Source: Euonymus europaeus (Eukaryota > Streptophyta > Magnoliopsida > Celastrales > Celastraceae). From it: a stretch of DNA of 64,000 nt. Numbering within the stretch: the first letter of the stretch is position 1; the number at the start of each line of letters is the position of its first letter. A model generated the notes under the pieces. The model worked only from the letters and a program-made list of their open reading frames with translations. It was not told where the DNA came from and ran no database searches. The DNA lies in NCBI GenBank assembly GCA_963580455.1, contig OY756957.1, forward strand, positions 25,140,501 to 25,204,500. Reading direction: 5' to 3'. The position numbers and the translations under genes are program-made. Of this stretch, positions 23,101 to 34,400 are shown in pieces.

Positions 23101-25367
23101 TCGTGAATAAATAAAATTTAGCATGTTTAATGGAAGCAACGTAAGCAGTAAAAGATCAGAAAAACACCTGTCATACCAACCACAGGAAAAAATCAAAGTA
23201 TAAGTGAAGAATTGCCCCTCTGACATCTGATAAATCAAATTTGTGGGTTCATTGTAAAAATAAGGTAGCAAATGGAGAGGTAAATGGAGAGATCTTTTGC
23301 CTTACGCTGAATGTATGATGCAAAAGGAATTATTTGCCAAAATTTGACAAAGCTCATTTAAGTGAGTACATCATTTTTCTGTTTTCTTTTCAAAATTGTT
23401 TCACTTGCAGTTGATGTCATTTCTTTCTTCTTTGATAATGAATTAGTTTAATGAAAAACATATATCAATCTTATATGGATTGCACCTATAACTTGTTAGC
23501 ATATTTATTAAAAATGAGAACTTGTTTGCATGTATGGAAAGTTACAAACAAACATAACAACATTCTTGTTCTCGAACATGATGATCATCTAAAAACTTTT
23601 TCAGCTGGAAAATTCATACAAGTCAAACTTATACCCACATAAACTGAAATCCATGCAGAACAGTGTAAACCTTCTGTCTCTCCAAAATCAATTCAGAAAT
23701 ATTTCTTGAGGAATATCGTTCAGAAAGTAATTATTTATACCTTGTGATAACTCAGTGGATAACAGCTGCACAGGGACTGTGAAGCTTGAGTTTGCCAAGC
23801 ATTGACGTTGTGCATAATAAATGGGATCTCCAGAAACGAAGGCAGGTTCGAGAAAATTTTGTGTTTGAGTCATTGTTTCTGAACCCTGAAATTTTTAGGG
23901 CGGAAATCGCATTACCAGCAGAATTACATATCCATCAAGATTAATATTGGCAATACAGTTATACTCGATGCAAAGTAATCACCGATAATTGAAAGGCGTA
24001 ACAATAGATATGAATTCATAGATAATAAAAGAAAGCAAAGGATTGGGAAGACTTACGACAACATTTTCGGCTAAAGTATCCACAATATTAGAGGAATTTA
24101 GAGTGAACGAAGTTGTGAACATACTCCCAGCCAAAACTATCAAAATGCAAAATTAATGTTACAACAGAAAGATATGTTGCCTTATTGATCCCATCAAGAG
24201 AAGCAAAAAAAAAAAAAAATTAAAGTTTATTATTTTTTTTAAAGTAAAGCAAGAAAAGGTTAAATACATTAGGAAAGAGATGAAGAAAGAGAGATACTTT
24301 CTGCAAGAGACTGATTATTGCCGGTGTATAGTAGAGTTGCAGGACATGACCCTGTATTCCTGCATGACTCATCTGGCAAGTCTGTGAATGAAACAAAATC
24401 AGTTCTCACGGCACGATATTCAGGTGCAGGCATTTGTAAGAGTGGAGGCCATTCTGGGGGATTAGGAATGGGGCAAGTGTCTGCCTGATCCAAGTCTGAG
24501 TACTGCAACCCACAAACTCTCTCACACTGACCATCCCCATTCGTATCAATACAAGCACAGCCACAGTTATTACTGGGTTTGTTAAGTTCATGATTGACTA
24601 AACTTTGAATGAGAATGAGAAGTAAAGAGAGAAAAAAGGGAAAGCTGATGAGCCGGACATTTGCAGAGATATTGCGTTTCTGACAAAAAGAAAGAAAGAA
24701 AAAGAGAGAGTAAGGGATTCCACATTACGATTACATCGGAAGGAAAAAACACGAAATCAAGCTTCAAAGCCATCAAATTATTGAACAATTAAGCCAACAA
24801 AAAGAACCATCATTGATTTCAGATGTAAAGAGTTAACTTCCTACAGATAATCAAACTATTCATTTCAAACCTATATTTTCCTGATAAATGGGACACATAA
24901 CCGAAATTTATGCCTTCATACATGTCAGGTTCTGTTTTCAGAAATTAAAGAAAAATAATAATTTTAATTAAAGAGACCAAAATAGAGGTATACAGTCTGA
25001 GAATCATATCGAACTTTAACCATCAACAATTGTTGTACACATCCTCTTGTAATGGACTGAAGAACATATTATGAGATACTGACTTTATATGCTTCAACTA
25101 ATTTTTTTTAGATAAACCCTCAATTTTAGACTAATAATATGCGCAAATTAAAAGAATCCAATCACAAGAGAACAATAAAATGCAGACTCTTGCAGAACAA
25201 GAAAGAATCAAACCCTATCTTATCACACTCAGAATCCCCTTTCCTTTGATATTCAAATATTCATATTTTTCTTGATCCAAAAATAAAACCTGAAAGGTTA
25301 AGTTCTTCCTGAGAAGAGCGTTGGCCTGAGTCCAGAAGCTGGAGTGACCATGAGATGGAATCGCCAT
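17148..25367 (-). CDS. ABCA7/ABCA8-like half-size ABC transporter (18 exons, 945 aa)
   Basis: Coding exons in order: 25290-25367, 24298-24679, 24057-24136, 23741-23885, 22964-23083, 22733-22857, 21849-22007, 20751-20913, 20549-20674, 20343-20420, 19287-19648, 18666-18866, 18439-18548, 18248-18332, 18015-18143, 17813-17918, 17563-17651 and 17148-17447. All introns are GT-AG and the chain closes in frame at 2838 bases. The start gives MAIPSHGHSSFWTQANALLR, as in the family (about 930-950 aa). Domains: an N-terminal membrane helix (about 33-53), a Cys-rich non-cytosolic loop (NNCGCACIDTNGDGQCERVC, about 59-78), and further helices between about 340 and 550. One nucleotide-binding domain follows, with Walker A GPNGAGKT (about 661-668), signature YSGGM (about 762-766), Walker B VVYMDEPS (about 782-789) and H-loop TTHSMEEA. 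Such half-transporters must dimerise. Plant ABCA members are implicated in lipid or acyl transport, in ER for some; the substrate here is unknown. No break is seen. It is divergent from the ABCA2-like gene. Confidence 0.93.
21222..21535. repeat. Three-copy minisatellite inside ABCA7-like intron 7
   Basis: Three tandem units of 98-100 bases begin near 21249, 21349 and 21447. They share 'gaacagattgattagagata', 'gatggttgaaaaccct' and a following A run. They lie wholly within the intron between exons 7 and 8 of the ABCA7-like gene. Confidence 0.9.
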
Positions 25368-25484
25368 GGTTTAGGTTTAACGCCCAAAGAAAAGCAACCA
25401 GAAATGCGACCGTTAAGATTCTCACCGGAACGAAATCCGGAGATTCGAGTTCCCGCCAAGAACTGAGACAGCTCTTTTTGTTGG

Positions 25485-25500
25485 AGTCTGTTATAAATGC
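25485..25500 (-). promoter_or_regulatory. Candidate TATA box of the ABCA7-like gene
   Basis: Read on the minus strand, CATTTATAACAG lies about 125 bases upstream of the start codon at 25367, at a plausible distance for a short 5' leader. This is positional inference only. Confidence 0.35.
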
Positions 25501-25812
25501 TCACCGTGACGATTGAGGAATGACTTTGGAGCGTAACAGTGCTTCTGTTTGATCGCCATTTTATGCGTCTTCATTGGACAGAGCAGGCTACTAAATGACT
25601 TATTTACCCTTAGTTCTTACAGAGCAGGCTACTAATTAATAAAATGGAATGTAATCAAACTACTTGATAATGATCAAGCGAATGTTTAGAAAAATAGGAA
25701 AACACCCTTTATTTGATAGGGTAAAGTACATATATTAGCTATCACATTTAACAAAAAGACAAAAACTTCCTCACATTTGTAAAAATTCAACATATTTAGA
25801 TCTAAAATATTA

Positions 25813-26335
25813 CTCCCTCCGTTTTAAAATATTTATCGTTTAAGATTTTGACACAATAATTAAGAAAGTTATTAAATAACTTTAATATTAGTAAAAAATA
25901 AATGTGTTAGACAGAAATACCCTTATTAATTACTCTCATTAATCTTTTAGTGAAAAATGAGGATAAAAGTAAATTTTGACATAATAATTAAGAAAGTTAT
26001 TAAATAACTTTAATATAAGTAAAAAATAAATGTGTTAGACAGAAATACCCTTATTAATTACTCTCATTAATCTTTTAGTGAAAAATGAGGATAAAAGTAA
26101 ATTTTGACACAATAATTAAGAAAGTTATTAAATAACTTTAATATTAGTAAAAAATAAATGTGTTAGACAGAAATACCCTTATTAATTACTCTCATTAATC
26201 TTTTAGTGAGAAATGAGGATAAAAGTAAATTTGTCAAAAATATATATATTAATTTTGGTTCGGATTCATAAAACGACAGATATTTTGAAAAAAAACTAAA
26301 TCTCTAAAGCGATAGATATTTTGAAACGGATGGAA
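25813..26335. mobile_element. Stowaway-like (Tc1/mariner) MITE carrying a 3 x 128-bp tandem repeat
   Basis: The left end reads CTCCCTCCGTTTTAAAATAT after a TA, and the right end reads ATATTTTGAAACGGATGGAA before a TA. These are inverted copies of the classical Stowaway terminus with the TA target duplication. Inside, three tandem units (starting 'taagaaagttattaaata' at 25861, 25989 and 26117, period exactly 128) fill most of the element. It sits between the two divergent ABCA genes. No transposase is present. Confidence 0.9.
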
Positions 26336-26847
26336 TACTATGAATAAATGAACTAATAATTCATTATATAATTTTAAAATGTTGATAATCTAAGATATAC
26401 TTTTACAAATACAAAATAAAATTAATTTTTAGCTACGATGGGGGGTCTTTATGTTTTACAAACATGAGGAAAGACATTTGTTTTTCTATCATACATGAGG
26501 GATAAACTACAACAAGAATCCTATTACTTATAATGATAAATTGATAATCCTATTATAATCACAGTACAAGAACCAAACATGTTGTAAGTGCATGAAGCAT
26601 TGAATCACTCCGGAATGGTCTAATTGACTGAAGATTAATTTTTTTGGATCAAAAGACTTTAGTTCAACTCTCAGCGTCTATACTTTGTAATTTATCGTCA
26701 GGTACTTGAGAGGGGTGGGATGATTCAGGTATGAGAGTTTAAATAGGCCAAAGACATATGATCCCTAGTATCGGGATTTACAATGAGCAAAGACCTATGA
26801 TCTCTCGTCGTAAAAAATGAAGTTCTTTTAATTGTTCTAAATCTGAC

Positions 26848-27122
26848 GGGTTAAATACACTTTTAGTTATTGAAAGATTTGTTATTTTTCATTTTGATCA
26901 CCGAATGTTTAAACGTTACAGATCAATCACTTAAAATTTCAATTTATTCAAATATGATAATTTTGTTATTCCAAAATGGCAACCTTGTTGTTCCAATTCG
27001 ATAACTTAAAATAATCAATCTGAAACAAATTAAAACTTTAGATTACTAATCTGTAACGTTTGAACATTCAGTGACCAATGAAAAATGATAAATTTTTCAA
27101 TGACTAAAAATGTATTTAATCC
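26848..27122. mobile_element. Mutator-type MITE with 10-bp target duplication
   Basis: The two halves are long imperfect inverted repeats. The left begins GGGTTAAATACACTTTTAGT and the inverse of the right begins GGATTAAATACATTTTTAGT, with pairing traceable for about 100 bases. TAAATCTGAC flanks both sides exactly (26838-26847 and 27123-27132). The 9-11 bp duplication and long terminal repeats suit Mutator-like elements. It is non-autonomous. Confidence 0.85.
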
Positions 27123-28213
27123 TAAATCTGACAAATATATATTATAATAGTGGACTAAAATTTTGCAAAAATGTTAGTTTCTTGGAAGTCATCGCAAAAA
27201 TGACCTTAAATCATCTTACATAAGCTAAAGAAAACTATATGTAGAGATAGACTTCATTAATCAATACTTTCACTGAAAATTATTTTCTTTCAAACGAGAA
27301 CTCATCCAAAAGACTGTTTTTTCTTAAGCTATCATACATCGTGTGCTTGGAAATAGTTTGCCGGCCAAGATAATCTAAATTAGTCAGGACTCAGGAATGT
27401 GATTATTATATTGTACCAAATTCAAAATTACGATTCCTATTTCAAGGATTGTTTTGCGATGCACTTAGTTGAACTCACATTGTTCGTCTTGAGTGGGAAA
27501 TGTTTGAGCGCACAAGACTAACGGTTTGAGTTTATGCTCAAATCGAATATATATTCAAATAACATATTTGTGTAGTATCGTTTTCCGTTATATATATATT
27601 GCAATACTCACAAATGGTTGCTATTGGATCAATTAAATAAAACTTGACTTTTAATTAACTTTGAATAAGTAGTGACTAAGATATATATAAGTTCATCCGG
27701 CAAATGTGAAACACATGAATAGATAGATAATATTCAGAAATATACATATAAACAACAATAATATGTGTTGTTAATTTATTTTTATTCGGAAAGTTATGGT
27801 CACAAGACGTGGAAAACTAATAAATCTCAACAGACGTAGTGCACAAGTAACCCATGCCTCAGTGCCATTTGCATGCACAGTCAACCAAATCATGTACGAC
27901 TTTATGTGCGAATCCAAATTGTGTGAATTGTCCTTTTTGATGCAGTATCTTCGACAGTGTCTTGTTCTTATTGCAGATTTGATCTTTCATAATCAATGCG
28001 GATAAATCAATATGGAGAATTGATAGTTACACTTGGCATACCAAAATCATTGAATATTTCTCCAGACGAAATAGTACTAGCCCTCTAGTATCTACATTCA
28101 AGTGTTAAACGTAAAGAACTCATGCATTAAATTTCTCGACCCCTAATTTTAAATTAATTAATCATATGAATTACTATATGTTAATAACAACAATGGCATT
28201 TTCGTTATATTAT

Positions 28214-28395
28214 AGAAAACCAAGCCCATTTGTTTCGCCGAACGCAAATACAGTGTCCACCTCCAAAACCGCGCTTTTTAAAGCCAACTAACCTGGCATT
28301 CGCGTATATTATCCAAAACCAAGCCCATTTGTTTCACGGAACGCTAATACAGTGTCCACCTCCAAAACCGCGCTTTTTAAAGCCAACTAACCAGA
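28214..28395 (+). repeat. 99-bp tandem duplication upstream of the ABCA2-like start
   Basis: The stretch beginning 'aaaaccaagcccatttgttt' and running through 'aaccgcgctttttaaagcca' is present twice with a period of 99 bases (first copy from about 28216, second from about 28315). Each copy is preceded by a TA-rich motif (TTATATTATAG and GTATATTATCC). Because 99 is divisible by 3, it also extends an open frame upstream of the real ATG. Confidence 0.9.
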
Positions 28396-28475
28396 ACAGA
28401 GAGAGCGTTCATTCAGCACTGGAAAGACACGCAAGTACTAATAATATACCACAACACAGAGGATCAAATCTCCAA

Positions 28476-31400
28476 ATGACGAGTTTACTGAGAGGATTTC
28501 CTCTGCTGATTCAGCAGTTCACTGCTTTGTTCAAAAAGAACTTCCTGCTCTCATGGCGGAACAAGCTGGCGACGTTCCTACAGCTCTTCTCGTCGATCTT
28601 CTTCATCTTCCTCATCTTCTGCATCCAGAAGGCCATAGAGGCGCGATACGCTGGCAGTACCACCGCATTCAAGAGCGTCCACGATCCGAAACTGTCGGTG
28701 GCTTCGCCAATCCCGCCTTGCGAGGACAAGTACTATGTCAAACTCCCGTGCTTTGACTTCGTCTGGAGTGGAAATGGCAGCGCCAAAGTTCAAGGCATCG
28801 TCAGAGCCATCATGGATAATAACCCTGGCCGGCCGATTCCTTCAAATAAGGTTTGTTTGTAATTCGATTTTTGTTTTTGGATTATTTTTTGTTTGGTTTC
28901 TGCGAGAATAAATTAAAAGGAATCGTGATTGTAGAGAAATGTGTAACTGTTTTTGTATTTAAAAATTTTATAGGACCCAACTTTTTGTAACCCAATTCAA
29001 CTCAAGTCTACGTAACACTTAATAATGTTAGATTTTTTCAAAAATCAATTAAACATATTTTTTTATTTAATTTTTAATAAACGAAATTTTAAAACGTTTT
29101 TTCTTTGAAAATGCATGTTAGATTTTAAAAAAAATTACATATTCGAACTCAGCAAGTAAAAATCTTTCTAATAAGTCTAATTATCAATAGTTTTTATTAC
29201 GTTTTTTCAATTACATTAATGTAATTTATATATATGATATGTAAACTGTTTATTCGAGTTGAAATTTTATTACACTATGATAGTAGAATATATATTTGTT
29301 ATTTTTTGCATTTTTATTAAAATTATATTGGGTACCCTAACTCGTTAAATTTTAGTAGTTAGGGTTTAGCAGTTGGGACATTTAAGATTTTAATAGAGAA
29401 TCCGAGTTTTTTAGGTTACAACATGAAAATTCGATACACGAGCCCGTTAGGATTTAGCAAATTCGTTCCCCTTGGCATTTATAACACTTATTGTTTAAGT
29501 TACAACATAAAAATTCAATACACGAGCCCGTTAAAGTTTAACGAATTTGTTCCCCTTAGGGTTTAACACTTATTGTTTAGATTACAATATGAAAATCGAT
29601 ATACGAGCCTATATCAGTACCTATAAATAAACACTAGAACTTACGTAATTCACATATTAGTACAAAAAATAATGTAATTAAAACAATGTAATTAAAAACA
29701 TTGTAATTAAAAATGATTGAATAAAACCTATTGATAATGGATATTGTTTGATATATCTTTACTTGTTGATTTTGGATATGTAATTTTTTTCGAAATCTAA
29801 TATGTATTTTAAAAAATAAAATGTTTTAAAATTTCGTTTAAGAAAAAAAACAAAAAAAAATGTGCTGTGAAATTTCAAATAAGATATTTTATTTTCTAAA
29901 ATTTTATTTTCTAAAATTTTAATTTTCCATGTCATACGCTTACAAAATTTGTCATGTAGACTTGAATTAATGTTGGATTATAAAAACTTGGACTATTTAA
30001 CACTATTCTTTTGTATTCCTAGAGACTCTAGATTTCCTTTACCAGTTACGCAGTGATAGGGACAGTACTATGAATCTGTAGATATTTATTTGATTGATTA
30101 ATTAGTTAGTTAACTTTCTCGTGCTAGTAGAGAATCTTTCAGATTTTTCATTTTGTCCATATATCGGTGCTGGAAAGAAACTTTAGAAATGAAAAAAAAA
30201 AAAAAGAGAATATTTTATTCTTTATTCTTAAGATTTAAATGAGCCGTGGAAGTTTATTAGAGTTTGAATAGCGGCGTTCCTGTAGCTAGTGGACACCGTT
30301 TTGGTGGCTGTCATGATTCTTCTACCACCCTGTTTGTTTGTCACCCATACTCTCAGATACTCTCAGCTTTTATGCTTTCTGAGAGATTACGCTTTACGTG
30401 TACCATTGCATACCGGGGAAAAAAGGGTTGGGTGAGATATTGTGACATCATTTTCTATGCACCTTTGATTGTACAGGTTAAATCATTTGAAATACCCGCG
30501 GAAGTAGATGCTTGGCTTTTTAGCAATCCCATGCATTGTCCAGGAGCTCTTCATTTTACTGAAAGAAATGCAACTGTAATCAGTTATGGTGTACAAACTA
30601 ATTCCACTGCAACTGCAGTGCGAGGGCATTTTGAAGATCCAACTTTCAAATTTCAAATTCCACTTCAGATTGCCGCTGAGCGTGAAATTGCTAGGTCTTT
30701 ACTTGGAGGTATTATACACGCTTCATATGATTTGTGTGGTACTTGCATGAGGCAACCTTTTTTCCCTCTCGTTTTCTTTTTCTTTGGATGCATCACCTTT
30801 CCTTTTTTTCTTTGAATACAACATGGTACTTATTTTATGAATTTGTATATGCTCAGATCCAAACTTTAGCTGGGTTGTCGGATTTAAGGAATATGCTCAC
30901 CCCTCAGATAGTGATTTCTCTGCAATGGACACAGTTGGACCCACCTTTATCCTTGCAATTGCCATGTTTGCGTTTGTGTTCCAAATCAGTTCTTTGGTCA
31001 CAGAAAAGGAGCTTAAACTTCGACAGGTTTTGATTTTCTGCTGTTGAAGTTATACAGAGTTTAAATTACTGGCCATTTGCAAAAGACTAACAATTTTGTT
31101 TGTATGTACGACTTTTTAAAAATCTCTCAGGCAATGACTATGATGGGTCTTTATGGGTCTGCCTACTGGTCCTCGTGGCTTGCATGGGAAGGAATCATTA
31201 CACTTCTTTCCTCGCTTTTCATAGTTCTCTTTGGAATGATGTTCCAGTTTGATTTCTTCTTGAACAACAGTTTTGCAGTGCTGTTCCTCCTGTTCTTCCT
31301 TTTCGAACTTAATATGGTAAGATTGCATTAACCCTTTAGTAGTCATTTTCCTATGAATGATGGTTTCCATTATCTATAATACGGAGCGGATTTTTAACTA

Positions 31401-34400
31401 CCCCTCTTGTTAATTTCTGTTTCAATTTCATCCTAGACTGGTTTGGGCTTCATGATCTCGGCCTTCGTCAGCAAGTCATCGTCAGCTACAACAGTGGGCT
31501 TCTTCATATTTATTGTTAGCTTTCTGACTCAGGTAAGATTCTCTGCTTAGTGTCTCATGCATCATATTCTTGGTTGAAGTGTAATGATTGATCTTCTTCT
31601 TTTTTTCTTCCTGTCATGGTAGCTTGTTACAGGATTTGGATTTCCATACAAAAAAAGCACCAGAAATTCTATTCGAATTGTCTGGTCATTGTTTCCACCG
31701 AATCTTCTTGCTCAAGCCTTACAACTGCTTTCTGGTGCAACCTCTACCCCTGAAGATATTGGTATTAGCTGGAGTAGGCGGACAGACTGTGCTCCAAATG
31801 ATACTGAATGTGTGATAACAATTGTATGCAATAGCTTCTAGCTCAAACCCTTTATGTTAAGATAAAGTGCTTTTCTAGACACACTTTACGGCTACCCCTC
31901 AGCCACTATTCTCTTCTTCTTGCTTCCAGTATGATTCTCAGGAACAAAGAGGGGATGATTTCTCTCCATTTTCTATTTAGGGGATTTGCAAAGGTGTAAC
32001 CTAAAGGTCACATGTTCACATGTTTAATTTTTGAAAACAGACTCTCCACATATTATGTGGGATGAGGTCTATGTATATCTTTTCTGTCCCTGACCCCGCT
32101 TACTACAGGATCCTTTTACGCAAAAGTTGTTTACTTTTACCTTCTTTTCAATGGATTTGGGGGAAGGGTGCATGCATGTTTGTTCCTTAATTTTCTATCT
32201 TTTTCTGTCAACTTGATCTTTGTCGTTGCTGATCTGTCATTTTTCTCTTGACAGAATGATATCTACTTATGGCTCGTGTCTCTGTTCTTTGTCTGGTTTG
32301 TTTTGGCTCTCTACTTTGATAATGTAATTCCAAATGCATCTGGTGTAAGAAGATCAACACTTTACTTTTTAAAGCCTGGATATTGGACAGGGAAAGAAGG
32401 AGACAATGTCCGAGGTACCCTGAGCTTTATACTCATCTATGTTTTCACTCCTCTTTTACTAAAGCCGTAAGGCCAATCACAACAATGATCCACTTAATGG
32501 CCCAACAATTTTGTTTTTGGGTCTCACATCTATTTCACAAAAACACAACTTTCAATACAATCAAATCAGCATAACACATATTTCAATACTGCCACGTCAG
32601 CAAAACACATCTCCCAATACAAAACTATTATCCAACCCAACTACTTTCTTATCTTTTATTTTATCTCCATCAAATTTACACCAAAATCAAGACTGGGTCC
32701 CACCTTTATCACTCAAAAGTCAAGCCACATAACACATATCCCCATACATTCACATCAGCAATACAGCCACATTAGCAATTAATGGCCCAACAACTTACAC
32801 AGTATTGTGGTTGCCGTAACTGACTTGTATTTTTATATCCTTTTACTTTACAGAGGGTGGCATTTGTAGTTGTATAGGTTCAGTCCCGCCACTTGAGCAT
32901 GTTACTCCGGATGATGAAGACGTTCTTGCAGAGGAAAATATTGTTAGACAGCAAACAAGTGAAGGTGTGGTTGATTCACATGTTGCAGTTCAGGTTCGTG
33001 GGCTTGCAAAGACCTATTCGGGCTCCAAGAAGATTGGTTGTTTTAAATGCAAAAGGAGTTCACCTTACCATGCTCTTAAGGTAAAGAAGCTCTTTTCAAC
33101 TACAGTTTTCAGTATTGTGGTCTTTAGAATTAGTGCCGACGAAAGATTTTGTAGTTCGTGTAATGAAAAGTGTTCTTAATTAAAAATGTAGAGTATCTAG
33201 TTGGTCCAGAGCATAGTCTTTGATTTTCTGAAAAATATTTTCAGTTTTTGTAAGTAGAAATGTCGAAGTCGTGGTTGTCCATGAATCTGGATGACGAAAA
33301 CCATTTCACATGATTGATAAAAGTATGAAGTCTTGGACGGGTCCACATTTGATGCACAGAGATGACTTTTCTGCCCATCTGATTTCTTTCTTAGGCTTCT
33401 CTTTTGTTCAATTTTCGTCTTTTGGCTTTGTAAAGGAGTGAGAATGGATTTAACTCATTGATGTTGCTAATCAGTAAATCACTTGCAGGGCCTTTGGGTA
33501 AATGTTGCAAAAGATCAATTATTTTGTCTTCTTGGACACAATGGTGCTGGGAAAACCACAGCAATCAATTGCTTGACTGGCATAACACCAGTGACTGCTG
33601 GTGATGGTAGTATTCAGCTCTCATTTTATTTACTCGAGTCATGGGTCTTAACTTTTTTTTGGGGTTTGGCATCGGTTTTTGAGAGGAAAAAAATTAACAA
33701 TCTAATTGGCTTGTTTACAGCACTGATTTACGGATATTCTGTCCGAAGCTCTGTTAGCATGTCAAATATTCGAAGAATAATAGGAGTTTGTCCTCAGGTC
33801 AGTCTTTCTCTCAGTTTATCTCTCTCTGGACGTGTATGACTATCCGTATGTATGTCTCCAGTCCATGAACTTGAATAAATCCTTCATATATTATTACAAT
33901 AAAAAGACAAACTTTTATTCCTTTCACAGTTTGATATCCTTTGGGATGCGTTGTCTGGTCAAGAGCACCTCCATCTCTTTGCTAGTATCAAAGGCCTACC
34001 CAGAGCCTCAATCAAATCGGTACGTAGAAAAGTTTCCAGATTCTTTTGTTTTAAATCTTGAGTTAATTTTGAAGATGTTGACGTACCGCAGCAGGAATGA
34101 TCTCTTATTATCTCTTTCTTGTTTCTTTTTGTTAAGTTAAGTTGTCGTTGAATGCAGGTTGCTGAGAAGTCATTGGGAGAGGTAAGGCTAACTGACGCAG
34201 CAAAAATGAGGGCTGGGAGTTACAGTGGAGGAATGAAACGCCGTCTCAGTGTTGCCATAGCCCTTATTGGTGATCCAAAATTAGTGATTCTTGATGAACC
34301 GGTATGTAGACTAGAAAACTGTGTCATTCATGTGTACTTGATCAATGTATGCAGTTTTCAAAAAGATTAATATTAGGAATTCATTTTTTCTGTAGACTAC

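Noticed and set aside
28230..28475. Longer N-terminus of the ABCA2-like protein from an upstream in-frame Met
   Set aside because: The added 82 codons consist of a 99-bp tandem duplication without family similarity; the family start is at 28476.
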